Positions 30,452 to 42,162 of a stretch of DNA of 64,000 nt are shown in pieces; positions within the stretch are counted from its first letter, which is position 1; every line of letters starts with the position of its first letter. The stretch spans positions 65,691,597 to 65,755,596 of the forward strand of contig CM037590.1 in the NCBI GenBank assembly GCA_021018995.1. The letters are read 5' to 3'. The stretch comes from Chloranthus sessilifolius. Lineage: Eukaryota; Streptophyta; Magnoliopsida; Chloranthales; Chloranthaceae. Below the pieces are notes generated by a model. The model was given only the letters and a program-made list of their open reading frames with translations, was not told the origin of the DNA and searched no databases. The position numbers and the translations under genes are program-made.

Positions 30452-32173
30452 TTATTGAGCTTTTATTAATTCGGCCTTAATGGTTTCAAAGGCCGCAAAA
30501 CATTTATCATCAAAGATGAATGGACATCTTTGGAAAGTAAGTATGAGCGCGGTCGTATAACTCATGAAATCTTTAATAAAACGCCTGTAAAAACCAGCGT
30601 GGCCCAGAAAAGATCTGATTTCCTTAACTGTCCTCGGTGGTGGTAGGTCGGCAATTAAATCAACTTTAGCCTTATCGACCTCAATACCCTGGGACGATAT
30701 GATATGTCCCAAAACAATGCCATCTTTAACCATGAAGTGACATTTCTCCCAGTTAAGAACAAGATTCTTCTCCTGGCATCGTGCAAGCACTAGCGACAAA
30801 TGATTCAAACAGTCAGCAAAACTGTTTCCATGTATCGAGAAGTCGTCCATGAAGACTTCCAAGAATCGCTCGACCATATCCGAAAAAATACTCAGCATAC
30901 ATCTTTGGAATGTAGCTGGTGCATTACAAAGCCCAAACGGCATTCGTCGGTAGGAGAAAGTACCAAAAGGACATGTGAAAGTGGTCTTTTCCTGATCCTC
31001 CGGTGCAATGACTATTTGGTTATACCCGGAATAGCCATCGAGAAAGCAATAGTACTCATGCCCGGCCAATCTTTCTAACATCTGATCGATAAACGGAAGT
31101 GGAAAGTGATCTTTTCTCGTCATCAAATTTAACTTCCGATAATCAATGCACACTCTCCACCCTGTTTGAATTTTTGTAGGGACCAGTATGTTTTCTTCAT
31201 TCTTAACCACTGTGATTCCCGATTTCTTAGGGACCACTTGTGTGGGGCTGACCCATTTACTGTCCGAGATGGGGTATATGATTCCAGCATCTAAAAGTTT
31301 GATTACCTCATTTCGGACCACATCTTGCATTATAGGGTTCAGTCTCCTCTGTGGTTCCCTAGAAGGCTTAGCATTGTCTTCCAAATGGATTCGGTGCATA
31401 CACACCGTCGGACTAATGCCTTTGATATCTTTTATCGACCAACCAAGGGCACTTTTGTGCTCTTTGAGTACATTCATGAGTTGGCCTTGCTGATTCGCAT
31501 CCAGTGTTGATGATATGATAACAGGTTGAGTTTCATTCTCCCCCAAGTAGGCATACTTGAGATTTTCTGGAAGAGGTTTAAGTTCTAAGGACACTTTCTC
31601 CTCCTCTTTCGGCTTTTCCTTGATTAATTCAATTTGAGTTCCACACTCTATTTCATGTTCTTCACCCAGACGTGGTGTGGAATCCAACATGTGATTTACT
31701 TCTTGGATTAGGTGATCCACATCGAAATTTTCTCCAAAATGCGCAAGACAAGCTGCTAGAGGATCGTCAGATTCAGATGCATTAAATATTTCCTCTACAA
31801 TTTCATCGAGTATGCATGCTTGTGCATGTTCGTCATCCTCCATGGGCTGCTTGGCAATATTAAAAATGTTGAGTTCCACTGTCATATTCCCGAATGACAG
31901 ATTCATGATCCCATTTCGACAATTGATCAGCGCATTGGAGGTTGCTAGGAATGGTCTTCCTAGAATCACTGGAATATTATTCTTCAAATTTGATGTTGGT
32001 TCAGTGTCTAGAACAACAAAATCTACAGGAAAGTAGAAAGAATCCACCTTGATGAGGACATCTTCCATAATTCCTCGAGGGATCTTTACGGACCGATCAG
32101 CTAACTGAAGGGTCATTGCAGTGGTCTTAAGTTCTCCCAATTCGAGCTCCTTATACACAGAATAAGGCAACAA
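30452..32173 (-). CDS. Athila-like protease-reverse transcriptase, copy 3 (573 aa)
   Basis: This is the best RT copy. The frame begins at an internal Met right after the protease catalytic loop. A two-base loss near 32174-32180 (ttgcacttg for ttgacacttg) puts Asp-Leu-Gly-Ala-Ser in another phase. It contains PVILGRPFLATSNAL, the acidic linker, ALGWSIKDIKGISP, VVPKKSGITVVKN, CFLDGYSGYNQI, RMPFGLCNAPATF, FMDDFSIHG with the FMDD at about residues 441-444, and the connection SFLGHAGFYRRFIKDF. It ends at the beginning of RNase H ([11 protein letters not shown]). RT copies the element RNA in cytoplasmic particles. Confidence 0.92.
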   Translation of the reverse strand: MLPYSVYKELELGELKTTAMTLQLADRSVKIPRGIMEDVLIKVDSFYFPVDFVVLDTEPTSNLKNNIPVILGRPFLATSNALINCRNGIMNLSFGNMTVELNIFNIAKQPMEDDEHAQACILDEIVEEIFNASESDDPLAACLAHFGENFDVDHLIQEVNHMLDSTPRLGEEHEIECGTQIELIKEKPKEEEKVSLELKPLPENLKYAYLGENETQPVIISSTLDANQQGQLMNVLKEHKSALGWSIKDIKGISPTVCMHRIHLEDNAKPSREPQRRLNPIMQDVVRNEVIKLLDAGIIYPISDSKWVSPTQVVPKKSGITVVKNEENILVPTKIQTGWRVCIDYRKLNLMTRKDHFPLPFIDQMLERLAGHEYYCFLDGYSGYNQIVIAPEDQEKTTFTCPFGTFSYRRMPFGLCNAPATFQRCMLSIFSDMVERFLEVFMDDFSIHGNSFADCLNHLSLVLARCQEKNLVLNWEKCHFMVKDGIVLGHIISSQGIEVDKAKVDLIADLPPPRTVKEIRSFLGHAGFYRRFIKDFMSYTTALILTFQRCPFIFDDKCFAAFETIKAELIKAQ

Positions 32174-34312
32174 GTTGCACTTGCTCCTAAGTCCAAAAGG
32201 GCCTGATCAATACGGTTATCGCCGATAATGATCGAGATTGTAGGACAACTTTGGGTCCTTGTATTTGATTGGGAGCTTTGCTTGCAACCTTGAACTAACC
32301 ATTTCGGCTAAGAAAGCCTTTTTGAATATTGGTCTTTCTTTTGATTGTGACCAATTCCTTCAAAATTTAGCATAAGCGGTACTTGACGGATGGCATCCGG
32401 AAAGAATATTAATTTTAATTGCTTGAAAATCTCATTTATTCCTTCCACATCGCGATTTCTCGTGGTGCCATCAATCTTTCTTGGTGCGATGCTTTGAACA
32501 AGACTTTTCTTTGTTCACTCTTGTCATCGATATTTCTTTTGCTTGTACTTTGTCATCAATTTCTTCTCTCTCTTGATTTCTTCTCTCCATCGGACTCTTC
32601 CTCCTCCTCCGCAACACTACTTTGTTATCGACACCTTTCCAGATCTCAACGCGTTGTGATCGCCTTGAATTTGTTGATTCTCCTCTTGTGTTGAAGTTGA
32701 TGTTTGTTCAACAACCATTTGGCCCCTTAGGTTAGAACAGGTTGGCTTGAAGCGAACCTTTTCTCTCTCACGGAGAAAGGATGCCAATTGCCCAATTTGG
32801 GTCTCTATTTTAGAAATTGAGGGCGTGTGAGAATGAATGAGTTTCATCGAGGTCCTCGATAGAAGGAGTTTGTGTATGAGGGGCGTTGGTGATTTCCCTG
32901 TGGGTTGTTAAATCCGGTGGTGGAAATGTCGGCAAAATTTTGTTGTGGTTGGTTTTGATAACCTCCATTGGTTGTAAAGCTGAAAATTATGGTTCATTTG
33001 CCGTGGGTAACCTTTGATTTTGATTGTATTGAAATTGATTCGGGTTATTGAACCCTTCGCTGAAATTGCCCTTTGACCGTAGTTCTGCTGCGGTCCTTGA
33101 TTGTAATTTTGTTGGGGATCAAAGTTCATCCCCTGTCTCCTGGGCTGCATTCTTTGATTATCTTGTTTCCATGAGAAATTAGGGTGGTATCTCTAGCTAT
33201 TTGGGTTATTCTCATTGAAAGCGTTTCCTTGATTCGCCCATAATTATTCACAACATTTAAGCTGTTGGATGTGTCTTCATGATAGTTACGCATTGAAGGA
33301 CAATCATCTCGCCATATGCATTGGACTTGCACAAATTGAACATGGCTCAGGTTGTGTATTGACCATATGCACATTCTTCTTTACTTTCAATTCCTCCACT
33401 TGTTGAGTGAGGAAATCAAGTTTAGCCATCAGATCTGGGGAATCCTTTACTACATATAGTCCTCCTTTCTTGGTTGAACTCCTGGCTTGATCACGGGCTT
33501 TGACTGCTTGTTCCCCCGTCTTTGTGAAATCCAGTCTTTGAGAATCCTCAGCTAGCTTTTCTAAGAAAGCATAAGATTCGGTTTCTTTAAGGCTCAGGAA
33601 TCCTCCGCCATTCATTGACTCCACCGGATGTCTATTTGGTTGATTTAATCCATTGTAGAAACACTGGACTAGTCTCCACTTTGAGTATCCATGGTGCGGA
33701 CATTTGAGTAAGAGATCCATGAATCTATCCCAAGCTTCATATAATCTCTCATCTTCCTCTTGCGTGAAATCCGGGATTTCACGTCTAAAACATAAATCTT
33801 AGCCATAGGAAGAACTTTGATAGATACTTTTTGACCATCTGATCCCAGGTGGTTATGGATCCCGATGGTAGAGAATTTAACCATGCTTTTGCTTTATCCT
33901 TTATAGAGAAAGGAAATAAGCGCAGCCTAACAGATTCTTCGCTGAAATTTTGGTAAACAGATGAGCAGACTTCGACGAAGTCTTTAACATGCTGGTATGG
34001 ATCTTCTCGCTCCATGCCATGAAAGATTGGAAGGATTTGGATGACATTTGTCCGAATTTCAAACCGGCCACCAGGTGTGGCGGGGTATACAATGCATGAT
34101 GGGGTATTTGTAGTTATCGGAGAACAATTCTCTCAATGTTGGTTCTTCCTCTTGTTGAGTTGCCCATTCATGTTGTCATCGGTCATATTGACTTGATGGA
34201 TGATTCACTTAAAAATTTACGCCTTGATCTAACGTCCTTACGATTTGGCCGAAGCGTTCGATCTCGAATTTAAAGGTTCTAAATTTCTTTCTTTAGAAGA
34301 CCTAGTGTGCAT
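32174..34312 (-). pseudogene. Athila-like gag and protease N-terminus, copy 3 (broken)
   Basis: The inferred start is 34312. Pieces are 33901-34092 and 33785-34015 (DPYQHVKDFVEVCSSVYQNFSEESVRLRLFPFSIKDKAKAWLNSLPSGSITTWDQM), 33669-33884, and 33304-33720 (LLLKCPHHGYSKWRLVQCFYNGLNQ to the knuckle CSICASPMHM). Then come 33126-33374, 32908-33150 (Gln-rich, damaged) and 32617-32847 (gag end). The stretch 32174-32616, encoding the pol N-terminus and protease Asp, has no long open frame. The core piece at 33304-33720 is almost identical to copy 4. Confidence 0.78.
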
Positions 34313-34643
34313 ACAATAGGATGCCGAGTGGAGGTTTCGGAACCTCAAAAACCTCAAAAATATATTTTTTTACTAAAATCGATTGATCGAGTAACACTCG
34401 ATCAATCGAGACAAATCGATGCATCGACTCAAAATTTTTTTTTTTTTTTAAATTTAATTAATTTTTTTTATTATTTTTATTATTTTTTTAAATTTTTTTT
34501 TTAAAATTTTTAAATTTGAAATTTTCGATTTTTTTTTTTTTTTAAAATTAAAATTTTTAAATTTGAAATTTTAGAAAATTATACTATTTTAATCCTCGAA
34601 AATTCCTAAAATTTCAAATTGATTTTCTCAATTTGGTAAAACT
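34313..34643 (-). other. 5' leader of copy 3 with hairpin 34379-34409; primer site lost
   Basis: The hairpin is kept with loop AAC instead of CAC. The A-rich part is shortened. On + the sequence reads atttggtaaaacttgatg, so the primer site is deleted between ggt and aaaac while the LTR terminus is intact. Confidence 0.68.
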
Positions 34644-36378
34644 TGATGTGATTTTTTAATGTAATGTTTTACTTTGTATATAGTGGGTGCGAGATGCGAG
34701 ATCGTTTAATTTTGAAATACCTAAAAGAGACAAGCAATTCTAGAAATCTATTAAGATCTAACAGTATTCTACCAGTTTTATGATTTAAGTGGTTGATGGT
34801 AATTAATGACTACAAAATAAAATTCAATTGATGATTCACAAATAAAAGTGAAGATGATGATAAAGATGAAGATACTAAATCCTCCCATCTTTGGTCTGTT
34901 CTTCCTATAATATAAATCTAAGGATTAAATTATGAGATATTTTATTAGTAACAAACATCTTTTATGGAAGATCAATGGTCAACACCCTAATAGGTTCCAT
35001 GTTGCATCCCTGCAATTCAGGACTTAGATGATTTTCATATATAGATCTGGGATCAAGGGCACGGCTAGGCACGCATGATCTCAGGTTCAAATAAAAATCA
35101 TCCCCAAAGTGGGTGAAAATTCCAACAAGAATACCACTTACAAATCTGAAATCAAGGGCATGGCTCGGCACACTTTATTCAGATTAGGGATTATTTAAGA
35201 TAAAATTACCATTACAGAACCAAGATCCAGGGCATGGCTCGGCACACTCGATCCCAGAACATAATCGTAATTAGATCCACACAATGAAAACACAAAGACC
35301 ATAACAATGATAGGGTAAAATTACCGTCACAGATCTGAGATCCCGGGCATGACTCGGCACACGCGATCCCGGTTAGTGGCGGGGATTTCATCCATTCATG
35401 ATAGCACAACAACCATAAAAATAAAATCTCATATTTTAATCCTAAATTTATATTATTAAAAGTACATCCCTCGGATGGGAATCATTAGATCCCCATCTCT
35501 ATAAATTTAGCCACACATATTGTAAGTAAATGACATAAATAAATAAAGACGGGAAAATAACATTAATTAAAATTACCTCAAACTTCAAAATAAATTACGT
35601 TGATCCACACGGATGATAATCTTCAGAAACGAAATAAATGCAGAAATAAACTTTGAACAAAATTTAGGAATGAGTACTGAATAATTAAAGAACAAAGCTC
35701 TCAAAAGAATAATCAAATTTCCCTATTTCTATGTCTAACTATGAAAAATAATGGCTAAAAACTAAGAACACTAAAAACTAAAACTCTCTAAAAAAACTCT
35801 AATACTAATCTCCTTTTCCCGAAGTGTTTGAGTCACTTTAAAATAGACCCTCATGAGGTCTCCTAATCCTACTTTTCCGGGTCGATTAATCGACCAATGG
35901 ATGTCGATGCATCGAGCCGACCAAGAGTCCCAAAAAATAGACTTTTAGTGTCAGATTCGTGTCAAACTTAAACTCTGGCTCGATTAATCGACCCCAGAAA
36001 TCCGTGAAATTCAGCACTTCTTCTTGGTTCAGACACTGCTTCGGTATTTTGGCCATAACTTTCTATCCCGAACTCGGATTGAGACGATTCTTACGCCGTT
36101 GGAAAGCTGACGAAAAGATCTACAACTTTCATGTTTTGACAATTTCGTAATTCGGCCGTCTTGAAGGTCCAAATTTAGCCGCAAGTCGTACCAAGTTCTT
36201 GATTACCCGAAGTTGCAGTGTTTTGGCATTATATTCAGAATTCTTGTACTGTTTTCTATACTTGGCTTGTATTTACCTGAAACACTTCAAATCTAATCAA
36301 TCTCATCAGATAGCCTTCATCGGACAGCTAAATATAGGTATTTAGGGGCGAAATATCCTCATTTTTCAGTACTCATCA
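34644..36378 (-). repeat. LTR4, about 1735 bp, between copies 3 and 4
   Basis: It is bounded by TGATGTG at 34644 and ACTCATCA at 36378. From about 34730 to 36378 it is nearly identical to LTR6 and LTR2. U3 palindromes TCGATTAATCGA are present near 35881 and 35979, plus TCGATGCATCGA near 35903. The first hundred bases are damaged (ttactttgtatatag lacks the TGCACGAATCGG segment). Confidence 0.92.
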
Positions 36379-36391
36379 TACCCCCAAACCT
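36379..36391 (-). other. Polypurine tract of copy 4
   Basis: AGGTTTGGGGGTA on the minus strand abuts LTR4 and is identical to the tract at 16953-16965. Confidence 0.75.
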
Positions 36392-38390
36392 ACACTTTGC
36401 TAGTCCTCGAGCAAAGCAAACTAAAGAAAATAAATGCCACTTTCGTAGGGAACACGATTGCACTTAGCATGTGCAACAAGCCTTTAAACCCCTAGGTGAT
36501 CCTAGTGGAGGAGTTATGTCTCCTGAGGGTTTACAGTGAAGTTACCCACAAACTTCAATATATTTTTGAAATCATCGATAAAATTGAGTTTTCAAAACAT
36601 GATTTTGATAACATATATACCATTGAAAAACAAATCATTAATCAATTCAACATAATCCTCAATTTTAAATAACAATGTTATACTAATCATACTAATATCC
36701 ATTCAAATTAGTCTAATGCTCAAATCGTTAGATAGCTCATCCATTCATGCCTAAAGCGTGAAGTGTGTATAACCAAACCAAAATTCATTCATCTCAGAAC
36801 TAATTCAAAGCGGAAAACCGTTGGATCATTGTTGTTTGACTCAATCCTCACTTTAGTATACTCTCAAAATATAAAGACACCGATGATGGATAAGTTTTTA
36901 ACATATGTGAGAGGTCAATACAAAGCAAATAAAAGGTCTCACATGATAAATGAAACGATGCAATCAATGAACAAAATAAATCTCATAAGAAGATACTTGT
37001 ATATCCTAAGCATGTCATATCAAGTGTCATAAGTATCACATATTTACTCTCCACAAAGGCGATTACTAATGCAAGATCGGATCATGAAGGTCTTTTAGGG
37101 TTGTAATGGGGCTCGGGAAAGGTAAGAAAGAATTGGAAGTTGGGATTCAAAGTTTACGAAATTGGAAAAGAAACAACTTTTTTCTATTTCTCTTCTTTTC
37201 TTTCTACTCTCTCAATTTTTCTATTTTTCTCAACTCACTTTTTCTTTTGAATTTCCTTTTCTTGAAGCACCTCAGATTTTTCATTATTTTTCATAATTTT
37301 CTTTTTCTCTCCCCTTTTTCTTTTTATTTTTTGCCATACACTCTCAGTAAACACCACAACTCAGTATCTCTCCACTTACTCTCTTTTCGTTCACTCTCAT
37401 CCCTCGTTCCTAATTTCTCAGAAATAAGAAGGGTAAAGCTGAATTTTCAGAAATGGTGAAGGGTTAAAGGTTAACGTGGCTTATCAAAGAATGTATAAAG
37501 GTAAATTTTCAATAGGCTCAAAGGGGTACTAGAAAGATAAATTTATTTGAGGTGGGGCATTTTAAGCACAAACAAGCCAAAGATGGCCTTCAATCATGTC
37601 CTTAAAAGATAGTAACTTTGCCTATTTGTCTTGAGTAGATATACAGTACATTCTAACATAATGATATAAATTTGATTTCATGCAAAGTCACAAGTCAAAA
37701 TGAAGTGTATGAGATTATGCAAAATAAATCGTATTCAAAGAAAACTCCGAGTTTATATATTCACTCATCAATGAGGGGAGATTAGCTCTTTAGTCTCACT
37801 TTGAACATTCAAAATAGTTCATCGATTTCTAAGTCTTAGCTTGGTATCGATGTAAAAATTTTAGCATGAATATCAAAATTATCCACAACATATCACATTA
37901 AGCTTCATCATCTTAGATACAAGTAATCAAAATATGACACTAGTATTCTCAAAATTAAATTCATGCATCATCAACTAAAGTTTGAAAACAATAAAATAAT
38001 GTGATGACTTCAAAATAATTTTTTTTTTTTTTTCAAATAAAACAAATAAATGACGTAAAATAATTAACCATACCCCAAACCTAAAGATGACAATGTCCTC
38101 ATTATTTGAAAAGTAAGCGCACCCCCAAACTGTTTGAAAAAGGTACCTCAACACAAAGATCAGGTGCAGAGAATATTTGTATCAAATTGGAACATGACAA
38201 AAAATATATTGAAGGGAATATGGTTACACTATTTGAGGGAATTAAAAAACAATCTAAACTAAACACAACAAAACAAAAAAGAAAGAAAAAAACTAAAAAT
38301 CCTAAATCCTAAACCAAGCGAAAACTACACAATTGGGTTGCCTCCCAATGAGCGCTAGTTTAAAATCGATAGCTCGACCTTGGGAATTGC
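36392..38390 (-). other. 3' noncoding domain of copy 4
   Basis: It is collinear with the copy 2 domain, with the conserved blocks retained. Frames such as 37106-37459 on + (Phe/Leu/Ser-rich) arise from the pyrimidine-rich tract and are not considered genes. Confidence 0.65.
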
Positions 38391-41300
38391 TCAGTCAGGG
38401 TGAGCCAGTGGCTCACTCAAAGAAATAGTGTCAGAGAATGCAATCGTATTCTCAAGGAACAGTTTCAATGGCTGACCGTTAACCCGAAAAATATTCCCGT
38501 GTTTCGGGTTGATAATATCTCTTGCCCCATTGGGGAGTATTCAGAGATTTTGAAAGGACCACTCCAGCGGGTTTTAGTTTCCCGGAAATAGATGAAGTCG
38601 AATTGTAGAGTAGAACTAGTTGACCAACAACGAGCGATTTCCAGAATAGATTGATCATGAACCCGTTTCATACGGTCCTTATCGATTTAGCATCATCCAT
38701 ATGCATCGACGGAGTTCCTCTAATTCATTTATTTGGAGACCCTTTGGGTACCAGATTTGAAATTGAAATTCAATGACTTACGGCCCAAAATGCTCGATGT
38801 TCCAATTCAATGGAGGTGACATCCTTTACCAAAGACCAACCAATACGGCGACATGCCAATCGAGTTTTAAATCGATTCTATCGCCCATAGGCGTCATTGA
38901 CTTTAACGACCGATCTTTCTGGTTTGGATTGATTGTCTTTTCTAAAATCCGCTTAAGTTCGATTAGAGACTTCAACTTGGCCACTTATGCGAGGGTGGTA
39001 TGGTGTAGCAACTTTGTGTGACACCATATTTCTTCATTAATTGGGTGAACACTTTATTGCAAAAGTGCTTTCCACCATCAACGATTATCGCCTTTGGAAT
39101 GCCAAACGTGAAAACACTTGATCCTTGAGAAATTTGATCACTACTCTATGATCATTAGATTTACAAGCCATGGCCTCTACCCATTTGAAACATAGTCAGC
39201 GACAAGAATGAGCGTGTTACCAAATGAATTGAGGAAAGGACCCATAAAATCGATCCCCAAACATCAAATAACTCAACTTCTAAAATTGGATTGAGTGGCA
39301 TCATGTTGCGCTTTGAGATTGACCTAGCATTTGATAGTTGTGAGGATTTGTAATGTTGATGGCAATCCTTAAATATAAATCGACGATAAAAACCACTTTG
39401 AAAGATCTTTGTGCGATCTTTTTGGAACTAAAGTGACCTCCACAAGCTAACTCATGATGAGCGAGATGATTTGTGGTTGCTCAGTTCGAGGAATACATCT
39501 TCGTATGATTTGATTAGACAATATTTGAATAAGTACGGATCTTGAAAAATAGTGTTTCACCCAGCTAAGAAAATAGATTTCTCATTCTTTGACCAATGGT
39601 GAGGTAATTTCTCGGTGACTAGAAATTGACAAGATCCGCATACCAAGGTGGGCAATCAATCACGAACAATTTGTTCATCCGGAAGTGCTCCAAGATCGAA
39701 CAGGCTCGTCAGTTTCTCAATAATTATTCGTGACAAGTGATCGTACCACATTTTACGAACCTTTCTTGTCCTTGATCTCCAAATCGAACTCTTGCAACAA
39801 CAAGATCCACCTAATTAAACGTGCCTTAGCCTCTTTCTTAGCGAGCAGATATCGCGAGCGGCGTGATCTGTGAATACCACAACTTTAGATCCTAATAAAT
39901 AGGATCGAAATTTATCCAACGAAAACTACCGCCAAAAGTTCATTTCGATTGGTCGAGTAGTTTAAGCGGGCATCGTTGAGAGTGCGACTGCATAGTAGAT
40001 TACATGTGGTAATTTTTCTATTCGTTGCCCCAAACAGCTCCAATTGCATAATGTAGGCGTCACATAATTTGAGCAGGAAGGCCCGGTTCGGAGATTGAAT
40101 TATTGGAGCTTTTATTAATTGCCTTAATGGTTTCAAAGGCCCATAAACATTTATCATCAAAGATGAATGGGACATCTTTGGAAAGTAAAGAGCAGGCGTG
40201 CTATCTTCTTTGAAATCTTTAATAAAAGCTTTAAAAACCAGTGGCCCGGAAAGATCCGATTTCCTTCGTCTCGGTGGTGGTAGGTCGGCAATTAAATCAA
40301 CTTTAGCCTTATCGACCTTCAATACCACAGGGCGATATATGATATGTCCCAAAACAATGCCATCTTTAACCATGAAGTGACATTTCTCCCGATTAAGAAC
40401 AAGATTCTTCTCCACGGCATCGTGCAAGCACTAGCGACAAATGATTCAAATAATCGAAAATGTTTCCATGTATCGAGAAGTCGTCCATGAAGACTTCCAA
40501 GAATCGTCGACCATATCCGAAAAATACCGGATACATCTTTGGAATGTATGGTGCATTACAAAGCCCAAACGGCATTATCGGTAGGAGAAAGTACCAAAAG
40601 GACATGTGAAAGTGGTCTTTCACGATCCTCCGGTGCAATGACTATTTGGTTATACCGGAATAGCCATCGAAAGCAATAGTACTCATGCGGCCAATCTTTC
40701 TAACATCGATCGATAAGCGGAAGTGGAAAGTGATCTTTTCTCGTCATCAAATTTAACTTCCGATAATCAATGCACACTCTCCACCTGTTTGAATTTTTGT
40801 AGGGACCAAAGATGTTTTCTTCATTCTTAACCACGTGATTCCCGATTTCTTAGGGACCACTTGTGTGGGCTGACCCATTCTTGTCAGAGATGGGGTATAT
40901 GATTCCGACATCTAAAAGTTTGATTACCTCATTTGGACCACATCTTGCATTATAGGGTTCAATCTCCTTTGTGGTTCCCTAGAAGGCTTAGCATTGTCTT
41001 CAAATGGATTCGGTGCATACACCGTTGGACTAATGCCTTTGATATCTTTTATCGACCAACCAAGGGCACTTTTGTGCTCTTTGAGTACATTCATGAGTTG
41101 GCCTTTTGATTAGCATCCGATGTTGATGATATGATAAGTTGAGTTTCATTCTCCCCAGTAGGCATACTTGAGATTTTCCGGAAGAGGTTTAAGTTCTAAG
41201 GACACTTTCTCCTCCTCTTTCGGCTTTTCCTTGATTAATTCAATTTGAGTTCCACACTCTATTTCCTGTTCTTCACCCAGACGTGGTGTGGAATCCAACA

Positions 41301-42162
41301 TGTGATTTACTTCTTGGATTAGTTGATCCACATCGAAATTTTCTCCAAAATGCGCAAGACAAGCTGCTAGAGGATCGTCAGATTCAGATGCATTAAATAT
41401 TTCCTCTACAATTTCATCGAGTATGCATGCTTGTGCATGTTCGTCATCCTCCATGGGCTGCTTGGCAATATTAAAAATGTTGAGTTCCACTGTCATATTC
41501 CCGAATGACAGATTCATGATCCCATTTCGACAATTGATCAGCGCATTGGAGGTTGCTAGGAATGGTCTTCCTAGAATCACTGGAATATTATTCTTCAAAT
41601 TTGATGCTGGTTCAGTGTCTAGAACAACAAAATCTACAGGAAAGTAGAAAGAATCCACCTTGATGAGGACATCTTCTACAATTCCTCGAGGGATCTTCTG
41701 GACCGATCATTAGCGAAGGGTCATCGCGGTGGTCTTAAGTTCTCCCAATTCGAGCTCCTTATACACGAATAAGGCAACAAGTTGCACTTGCTCCTAAGTC
41801 CAAAGGGCACGATCAATACGGTTATCGCGATAATGATCGAGATTGTAGGACAACACAGGTCCTTGTATTTGATTGGGAGCTTTGCTTGCAACCTTGAACT
41901 AACCATTTCGGCTAAGAAAGCCTTTTTGGAATATTGGTCTTTCTTTTGATTGTGACCAATTCCTTCAAAATTTAGCATAAGCGGTACTTGACGGATGGCA
42001 TCGGAAAGAATATTAATTTTAATTGCTTGAAAATCTCATTTATTCCTTCCCCATCGCGATTTCTCGGTGGTGCCATCAATCTTTCTTGGTCTCAGTGCTT
42101 TGAACAAGACTTTTCTTCTGCTCACTCTTGTCATCGATATTTCTTTTGCTTGTACTTTGTCA
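38391..42162 (-). pseudogene. Athila-like pol, copy 4 (most damaged pol)
   Basis: The stop is aligned at 38391. The protease half is partly good: 41146-41658 reads SFYFPVDFVVLDTEPASNLKNNIPVILGRPFLATSNAL and the acidic linker, and 41721-41978 includes a damaged Asp loop (SKCNLLPYS). RT survives as 40393-40638 (LEVFMDDFSIHGN with FMDD kept) and 39912-40427 (connection and start of RNase H). From 38465 to 39900 no integrase frame of useful length remains, though the nucleotide alignment to copy 1 is continuous. Differences cluster at CHG sites, for example cctg to cacg near 40623 and ctg to acg near 39660 and 41810. Confidence 0.85.
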
